Shown here one piece after another: positions 5,015-9,375 of a DNA stretch of 9,375 nucleotides. This stretch comes from Pseudomonadota bacterium. Lineage in GTDB: Bacteria > Pseudomonadota > Alphaproteobacteria > Rhizobiales > Hyphomicrobiaceae. The translations under genes and the position numbers were made by a program. Where the stretch lies: assembly GCA_023392135.1 (NCBI GenBank), contig JAEVZQ010000104.1, positions 1-9,375 of the forward strand. The letters are read 5' to 3'. Every line of letters starts with the position of its first letter. Positions within the stretch are counted from its first letter, which is position 1. Under the pieces are notes generated by a model that worked only from the letters and a program-made list of their open reading frames with translations, did not search any database and was not told where the DNA came from.

Positions 5015-6517
5015 TTGCTGGAACTGACCGACAATCTCGCGCTTGGATTCGCTACGGCTCTGACGCTGAAGAACCTGGGGCTCTGCTTCCTGGGATGCAT
5101 GATCGGCTCGCTGATCGGCGTGCTGCCGGGCGTGGGACCCATTGCTACCATAGCCATGCTGCTGCCGTTGACGTTCGGCGTCGACCCGGTCGGCGCACTC
5201 ATCATGCTGGCCGGCATCTACTACGGCGCCCAGTACGGCGGCTCGACGACGGCCATTCTCGTCAACATCCCCGGCGAGGCGACCTCCGTCGTCACCGTTC
5301 TCGACGGCCACCAGATGGCCAAGCAGGGCCGCGCCGGCATTGCGCTCGGCATCTGCGCCATCGGCTCCTTCATCGCGGGCACCTTCGCGACGCTGATCAT
5401 TGCTGCCCTCGCCGCGCCGTTGACAAAAATGGCGCTGCTGTTCGGACCAGCGGACTACTTCTCGCTGATGGTGCTCGGCCTCGTCTTTGCCGTGGTGCTG
5501 GCGAGCGGGTCCGTCCCCAAGGCCATCGCCATCATCCTGGTCGGACTTCTGATGTCCACCATCGGCATCGATATCGAGACGGGCGAGGAGCGGCTGACCT
5601 TCGGCTTTAACGAGCTTGCCGACGGCGTTCCGTTCGCGGTGGCGGCTATGGGGATTTTCGGCTTCGCCGAGATCATCCGGAACCTGGAGGTGACGGAAAC
5701 GCGCGATGTGGTGAAATCACCTATCGGGCGGCTGTTGCCGGGTGCCGATGAGCTGCGCCAGTCGGCGGCGCCAATTGCGCGCGGAACGCTGGTCGGATCG
5801 ATCCTCGGTTTGCTGCCCGGCAATGGTGCCGTGCTTGGACCGTTTGCGTCCTATACCCTAGAGAAGAAGCTTGCGGCCGAGCCCGGGCGGTTCGGTCAGG
5901 GCGCGATCGAAGGCGTTGCCGGACCTGAATCGGCCAACAATGCCGGCGCGCAGACCTCGTTCATTCCACTTCTGACACTGGGCATACCTCCCAACGCAGT
6001 CATGGCTCTGATGGTCGGTGCAATGACCATCCACGGCATCGTGCCCGGACCGCAGGTCATCGCGCATCAGCCGGCCCTGTTCTGGGGCATGATCGCCTCC
6101 ATGTGGATCGGCAATCTGATGCTGCTGATCATCAACCTGCCGTTGATCGGCCTCTGGGTGCGGCTGCTGAAGGTGCCCTACCGGCTGATGTTCCCGGCCA
6201 TCATCGTCTTCTGCTGCATCGGCATCTACTCGATCAACAATTCCGGGCTCGAAGTCTTCATGGTCGCCGTGTTCGGAATGTTCGGATACTTGCTGGCGAA
6301 GTTCGGCTTCGAGCCGGCGCCGTTGCTCCTTGGCTTCGTGCTCGGTCAGTTGATGGAAGAAAAGCTGCGTCAGGCGCTGGTGATCTCGCGCGGCAGCTTC
6401 GTCACGTTCTTCGACCGGCCGGTCAGCGCGCTGCTGCTGGCCTTGGCGCTCGCCCTGGTCATCGTCGCCGTGCTGCCATCCATCCGCAAGAGGCGGGACA
6501 CCGTCTTCCAGGAGTGA
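5015..6517 (+). CDS. tctA: Tripartite tricarboxylate transporter, large membrane subunit TctA
   Basis: This 500-residue polytopic membrane protein is the transport channel of a TTT-family carboxylate importer. The internal two-fold repeat is visible. The first half carries VLPGVGPIATIAMLLPLTF (36-54) and GAQYGGSTTAILVNIPGEA (71-89). The second half carries LPGNGAVLGPFASYTLEKK (267-285), GPESANNAGAQTSF (303-316) and LGIPPNAVMALM (322-333). The length is typical. The start is a TTG at 5015-5017, 9 bases after the tctB stop, with no good ribosome site, so translation is probably coupled to tctB. Residue 1 of the family aligns here and no ATG is available upstream. In the second half the loop reads PGNGAV in place of the common PGAGP or PGGGA, and GIPPNAV has two prolines; such changes may alter substrate choice. 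A periplasmic TctC must come from another locus, or be outside the window. Confidence 0.93.
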   Translation: MLELTDNLALGFATALTLKNLGLCFLGCMIGSLIGVLPGVGPIATIAMLLPLTFGVDPVGALIMLAGIYYGAQYGGSTTAILVNIPGEATSVVTVLDGHQMAKQGRAGIALGICAIGSFIAGTFATLIIAALAAPLTKMALLFGPADYFSLMVLGLVFAVVLASGSVPKAIAIILVGLLMSTIGIDIETGEERLTFGFNELADGVPFAVAAMGIFGFAEIIRNLEVTETRDVVKSPIGRLLPGADELRQSAAPIARGTLVGSILGLLPGNGAVLGPFASYTLEKKLAAEPGRFGQGAIEGVAGPESANNAGAQTSFIPLLTLGIPPNAVMALMVGAMTIHGIVPGPQVIAHQPALFWGMIASMWIGNLMLLIINLPLIGLWVRLLKVPYRLMFPAIIVFCCIGIYSINNSGLEVFMVAVFGMFGYLLAKFGFEPAPLLLGFVLGQLMEEKLRQALVISRGSFVTFFDRPVSALLLALALALVIVAVLPSIRKRRDTVFQE

Positions 6518-6758
6518 CCCAGAGGTGTCCAGAAGGACGTCGGGCGCCCCGGATCAGACATCAACTTTTAGTTGCGTAAATGCAATCTCCAAGGCCACTT
6601 CCACAGGTTCATGCTCGTCCGGCAGCGGCCAAGCTTCCGCTTCTGTCCGGATTACGCATATCGTGTGTTCTTCTGTCGCGCGGCACAACTGGCGCTAGCG
6701 CGGTCCATCAATATACGTTTCCATTCATCGAACCAGGGATCTGACACATCGGTTCGCA
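6518..6758. other. Intergenic stretch after tctA, no confident element
   Basis: With the small ORF that follows, this belongs to a 436-base stretch without an obvious gene between tctA and the convergent 3-hydroxybutyrate dehydrogenase gene. It is less GC-rich than its neighbours. GGGCGCCC (6542-6549) and CAACT-TTT-AGTTG (6562-6574) are weak palindromes, neither followed by a T-run, so no terminator for tctBA is called. TATACG at 6712-6717 resembles a -10 hexamer about 40 bases before the small ORF, but without a convincing -35. The plus-strand frame open at 6572-7000 gives an arginine- and serine-rich, low-similarity translation that I do not regard as a gene. Confidence 0.4.
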
Positions 6759-6914
6759 ATGGCAATCAACCGGCTGAGACACCGTTCACGCGAAGTCGTT
6801 ATCGCGCTCGCCATCACCTTGGCTGCAATTGCAGCGGTGATCGCGACTCTGTCGAGCCAGGAGGAGGACGTTCAAGCGGCACAACCGATGGCACTGGTTA
6901 CGCCCCGCAGGTAG
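6759..6914 (+). CDS. Candidate 51-residue single-pass membrane protein
   Basis: The ORF begins at ATG 6759-6761 and ends at TAG 6912-6914. Its translation has a classic small-membrane-protein layout: a basic N-terminus (MAINRLRHRSRE, five positive side chains), a hydrophobic helix VVIALAITLAAIAAVIATL (residues 13-31), then an acidic, Gln/Ala-rich tail with SSQEED and a basic end. The positive-inside rule predicts the N-terminus in the cytoplasm and a tail of about 20 residues in the periplasm; an uncleaved signal anchor or a cleaved secreted peptide are both conceivable. Two thirds of third codon positions are G or C, lower than in flanking genes. No good ribosome site precedes the ATG, which is the main doubt. 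It is convergent with the 3-hydroxybutyrate dehydrogenase gene, 39 bases away. I recognise no family. Confidence 0.4.
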   Translation: MAINRLRHRSREVVIALAITLAAIAAVIATLSSQEEDVQAAQPMALVTPRR

Positions 6915-6953
6915 GCCCGCACAGGTTCCTACCCGCACGCCATCAACGAGCCG

Positions 6954-7733
6954 TCACTGCGCAGTCCATCCACCGTCGATCGAGTAATTGGCTCCGGTAA
7001 TCGAGGCGGCCGCATCGCTGGCTAGGAACGCCGCAAGCGCGCCTACCTGGTCCACCGTGACAAACTCGCGCGTGGGCTGCCGCGCAAGGATTTGGGCACG
7101 GGCCTGCTCCTCCGTCATTCCCTGTGTCCGGGCCAGATCCGGGATCTGCTTTTCGACGAGCGGTGTCCACACGAACCCCGGTGAGATCGCGTTCGCCGTC
7201 ACGCCGTGCTCCGCCGTTTCCAGAGCGACGGTTTTCGTCAGGCCAGCCAGCCCGTGCTTGGCTGCGACATAGGCGCTCTTATTGACCGAAGCCCTGAGCG
7301 AGTGTGCCGAGCAGATGTTGATGATGCGACCCCAGCGGCGCTCCTTCATGCCGGGGACGGCAACGCGGATTGCATGGAACGCCGCGGACAGGTTGATCGC
7401 GATGATCGCGTCCCACTTCTCGATGGGAAACTCCTCGATGGGCGAGACGTACTGGATGCCCGCATTGTTGACGAGGATGTCGACCTGCCCGAACGTGCGC
7501 TCCGCCTCGCCAACCATGTCGGCGATCTGATTGTGGCGCAGCATGTTCGCCCCATGGAAAGCGACGCGGGTACCGTGTGCTGCCACCTCCCGGATCTGCT
7601 CGGCGTTCTCGTTCTCATCGCCGAGGCCGTTCAACATGACGTTCGCCCCAGCCTTCGCGAAAGCATGAGCGATCGCGAGCCCGATGCCCGACGTCGAGCC
7701 GGTGACGATGGCTGACTTGCCCTTGAGTTGCAT
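6954..7733 (-). CDS. bdhA: D-3-hydroxybutyrate dehydrogenase (SDR family)
   Basis: This 259-residue classical short-chain dehydrogenase interconverts D-3-hydroxybutyrate and acetoacetate with NAD(H), the cytoplasmic step linking polyhydroxybutyrate breakdown or ketone-body use to central metabolism. The cofactor motif is TGSTSGIG at 11-18, NNAG is at 89-92, and the catalytic set is Asn114, Ser142, Tyr155 and Lys159. Residues that bind the substrate carboxylate in the Pseudomonas fragi enzyme, Gln94, His144, Lys152 and Gln196, are all present at those same positions, which separates it from other SDRs. The length is exactly as expected. The start ATG 7731-7733 has the strong site GAGGAGGTG just before it. 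The glycosyltransferase gene ends 83 bases upstream on the same strand, with a 12-base palindrome in the gap, so BDH may have its own promoter. No phasin, PHB synthase or depolymerase is in view. Confidence 0.93.
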   Translation of the reverse strand: MQLKGKSAIVTGSTSGIGLAIAHAFAKAGANVMLNGLGDENENAEQIREVAAHGTRVAFHGANMLRHNQIADMVGEAERTFGQVDILVNNAGIQYVSPIEEFPIEKWDAIIAINLSAAFHAIRVAVPGMKERRWGRIINICSAHSLRASVNKSAYVAAKHGLAGLTKTVALETAEHGVTANAISPGFVWTPLVEKQIPDLARTQGMTEEQARAQILARQPTREFVTVDQVGALAAFLASDAAASITGANYSIDGGWTAQ

Positions 7734-7735
7734 GA

Positions 7736-7744
7736 CACCTCCTC
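7736..7744 (-). promoter_or_regulatory. Ribosome binding site of the 3-hydroxybutyrate dehydrogenase gene
   Basis: GAGGAGGTG on the minus strand is nearly the full anti-Shine-Dalgarno complement; its AGGAGG core lies 4 bases before the ATG at 7733. It fixes the start and suggests efficient translation. Confidence 0.75.
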
Positions 7745-7781
7745 AATCCGCCTGACCACTGTTGCGATACGCGCAGCCTAC

Positions 7782-7793
7782 ACCGGGCCCGGT
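7782..7793. repeat. Perfect 12-base palindrome ACCGGGCCCGGT
   Basis: ACCGGGCCCGGT is a perfect palindrome with no central loop, between the glycosyltransferase stop and the dehydrogenase start. The absence of a loop argues against a hairpin terminator and for a dimer-binding site, but in GC-rich DNA chance is also plausible. A smaller GCAG-CCG-CTGC repeat lies beside it at 7804-7814. Confidence 0.3.
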
Positions 7794-7815
7794 CCCACTG
7801 CGAGCAGCCGCTGCA

Positions 7816-9315
7816 TCATTCGAGCCGGAACCCGTCTAGTCGGTAGTACGTGACCCTTCGCGGCGGCCCAACGCCGGCAGGCACCCGGCGTTCCGCCAGT
7901 TTCCCTGCGGCAGCGAAGCCGTTTGACGGCGCACCAGCATCCTGGCGCAGCGTGACGAGCAGCACCGGCTCCGGTGCTCCTTTCCGATAAGCGCGGGTCA
8001 GCTCGTAGTGATCCCGCGGGCGCGTTCCCGCCTCGTGCCAGGCGAAGACCGGCGTGGGCTCATCGCGCATGTAGTAGAGCAGTTCGGCCGTCACTGCGCG
8101 GTCATCGGTCAGCACGGCGCCAAACGGCCGGCCAGCCTCACGCGCCTCGGCGAGCACTGCGGCCGTTTCATCGGCAAGCGCCCGCCAACCGAGTGTTCTC
8201 GCGAACGGATCTGCGCCCCCTGCGATCCGGAAAGACCCTGCCGTGGCGGTCGCGACCCCGATGCCGACGAGAATGGCCGCGTGCAGCGCCATCGAGCCCT
8301 TCAGCCACCGCCACGCCCCATCCCGCAGCATCGTCGCTGTCACGAGCGCCGTCGCCGACACGTAGCTCACGGCGGCCCAGTTCGCATGCGCGCGTGACAG
8401 GAAGGCCTGCACCGTGACCAGCAAGATCACCGGAAGGGCAAACGCCAGCATCAGTCGATCCAGCGCCGGCAAGCCCTCCTGCCATGCGCGCCAGGCGATC
8501 ACCAGAAGTGATCCGAACAGGATCGGCCCGAATACGCCAAACTGCGCGCCGAAGAACTCCAGTGCCTTGTTCGGATGGAACAGCGCGCCCGTCCACCTGG
8601 CGTTGTCAGCCGTGTGGGCGAAGGTGGCGAAGCTATGCTCGATGTTCCAGGTGAGGTTCGGCGCGATCAGCAGCAGGCCGATGAGCAAGGCCGCATAGAA
8701 CCGCACGTCGCGCAGCAGACAGCGTGCTTGCGGCACCGCCAGCATACAGACGACCGCTGACAGCGCGAAGTAGACCATCGCATACTTCGCATTGAGCCCG
8801 AGCCCGAAGGCCACTCCGAGCAACAGCGCGGGCCACCAGCGGTCGGTGTCGAGCAGGCGCACCAGAGCGTAAAGGGCCATCGCCCAGAAAAACAGCAGTG
8901 GCACATCCGTGGAGATGATGCCGGCCGACAGCGAGACCCCGGGCAGCGTCGCAAAAACCACCGCCGACCAGAACCCCGCCCGCCGATCGTAAAGGCGTGC
9001 GGCAATCGCGTAGATCACCAGGGCCGTCGCCGTATGGATGATCGGGGACGGCACCCGCACGCAGAATTCCGCATGCCCGCAGGTCTCCGTCGCGGCACGG
9101 ATCACCCAGGCGATCAGCGGGGGCTTGGAGTAATAGCCGAACGCCGGCTCGAGGCTCCAGGACCAGTACTGCGCCTCATCGAAGAACAGGTCGGTGGCAT
9201 TGAAGGCCAGCGCGACAAGGCGGATCGCCAACAGCAGCCCAAGCACCGCGAGCAGCGCCGGCAACCAGCTGGTCCGGACGTCCGCATCGCTTTCACGCGC
9301 GGCGTGCGCCGTCAT
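7816..9315 (-). CDS. GT39/ArnT-like (PMT_2) polytopic membrane glycosyltransferase
   Basis: The predicted 499-residue protein is a GT-C-fold glycosyltransferase that uses a polyprenyl-phosphate sugar at the periplasmic face of the inner membrane. After one membrane helix (about 17-37) comes the first periplasmic loop with LFFDEAQYW (43-51), whose Asp46-Glu47 is the expected catalytic and metal site, followed by YYSKPPLIAW (61-70). Further helices cover about 92-108, 114-153, 164-195, 206-221, 258-277, 288-306 and 312-330. The HANWAA segment (310-315) is usual for the branch. A soluble C-terminal domain follows residue 360. I chose ATG 9313-9315 because AGGGGG lies 5 bases before it; the ATG at 9330 has no such site. 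The acceptor could be lipid A, another lipid or protein and cannot be told here. No arn genes or undecaprenyl-phosphate glycosyltransferase are visible, though the upstream partner may lie past the window edge. Confidence 0.88.
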   Translation of the reverse strand: MTAHAARESDADVRTSWLPALLAVLGLLLAIRLVALAFNATDLFFDEAQYWSWSLEPAFGYYSKPPLIAWVIRAATETCGHAEFCVRVPSPIIHTATALVIYAIAARLYDRRAGFWSAVVFATLPGVSLSAGIISTDVPLLFFWAMALYALVRLLDTDRWWPALLLGVAFGLGLNAKYAMVYFALSAVVCMLAVPQARCLLRDVRFYAALLIGLLLIAPNLTWNIEHSFATFAHTADNARWTGALFHPNKALEFFGAQFGVFGPILFGSLLVIAWRAWQEGLPALDRLMLAFALPVILLVTVQAFLSRAHANWAAVSYVSATALVTATMLRDGAWRWLKGSMALHAAILVGIGVATATAGSFRIAGGADPFARTLGWRALADETAAVLAEAREAGRPFGAVLTDDRAVTAELLYYMRDEPTPVFAWHEAGTRPRDHYELTRAYRKGAPEPVLLVTLRQDAGAPSNGFAAAGKLAERRVPAGVGPPRRVTYYRLDGFRLE

Positions 9316-9375
9316 GTCAACCCCCTGCATTGCCGACCCGGCTGTGATCCGCCGCCCATTTACATGGTTGAGCAG
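9316..9375 (-). other. Right edge: start signal of the GT39 gene and possible end of an upstream gene
   Basis: AGGGGG at 9321-9326 serves the ATG at 9315. On the minus strand one frame reads through from the window edge to a TGA at 9317-9319, next to the GT39 ATG; another stops at a TAA within about 16 bases of the edge. Either could be the tail of an upstream same-strand gene. The piece is too short to identify. Confidence 0.3.

Noticed and set aside
3436..5610. A plus-strand open frame of 724 codons
   Set aside because: It runs antisense to the crotonase gene and out of frame through tctB and tctA. Its translation is rich in Arg, His, Pro and Gly with no domain, as is usual for shadow frames in GC-rich DNA.
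6542..6574. A terminator after tctBA
   Set aside because: The palindromes there are short, and neither has a stable stem followed by a T-run.
6572..7000. A plus-strand 142-codon frame in the gap after tctA
   Set aside because: The translation has no recognisable motif, uses mixed arginine/serine-rich low-similarity sequence, overlaps the 3-hydroxybutyrate dehydrogenase end and has no ribosome site. The shorter frame at 6759-6914 has a much better protein-like pattern.
1..9375. Mobile elements, CRISPR arrays, tRNA or toxin-antitoxin systems
   Set aside because: No direct repeat arrays, transposase or integrase motifs, cloverleaf-like segments or small toxin pairs were recognised on either strand by eye; a tRNA or repeat search program would be more sensitive.

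Overview
The window is GC-rich, tightly packed bacterial chromosome with strong Shine-Dalgarno sites. The protein families point to an alphaproteobacterium, probably of a Rhizobiales-like lineage: a BigR/SqrR-like ArsR regulator with a rhodanese and a TauE/SafE permease, a two-gene TctBA membrane module, an SDR 3-hydroxybutyrate dehydrogenase, and a GT39 glycosyltransferase. The taxon is inferred from family content only. I see no tRNA, rRNA, insertion sequence, CRISPR array or prophage gene.

Left block (99-1873, minus strand). This is a sulfur-stress operon. A promoter (TTGACA -35) overlaps an AT-rich palindrome, followed by an ArsR-type repressor gene, a rhodanese fused to a two-helix DUF2892 membrane anchor, and a TauE/SafE (TSUP) permease. 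The regulator keeps two cysteines at the positions of the redox pair of BigR/SqrR sulfane-sulfur sensors. Its expected reading frame, however, carries an in-frame TAA 10 codons after the natural ATG, so it is either nonsense-mutated or restarts at an internal ATG that omits the first helix. Bases 1-98 hold no gene I can support.

Middle-left block (1992-4224, minus strand). A crotonase-fold protein is followed 36 bases later by a 3-hydroxyisobutyrate dehydrogenase (mmsB type), then, after a GC-rich hairpin, by a small single-domain cupin. The crotonase lacks both glutamates that define enoyl-CoA hydratase catalysis, so its reaction is open. The pair suggests catabolism of a branched or hydroxy acyl-CoA.

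Middle-right block (4484-6517, plus strand). Divergent from that pair are tctB and tctA, the small and large membrane subunits of a tripartite tricarboxylate transporter, with no periplasmic binding protein (TctC) in view. The shared 259-base intergenic region carries two inverted repeats that could be operators. A reasonable reading is that TctBA imports a carboxylate that the divergent enzymes help to process.

Right block (6518-9375). A 436-base stretch contains a candidate 51-residue single-helix membrane protein. It is followed on the minus strand by a D-3-hydroxybutyrate dehydrogenase with a complete catalytic and substrate-binding set, and by a large GT39/ArnT-like lipid-linked sugar transferase. 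The upstream neighbour of the latter is cut off by the window edge.

Most of the window is ordinary metabolism. The items most worth checking are the interrupted BigR-like regulator, the crotonase without catalytic glutamates and the unannotated small membrane ORF.
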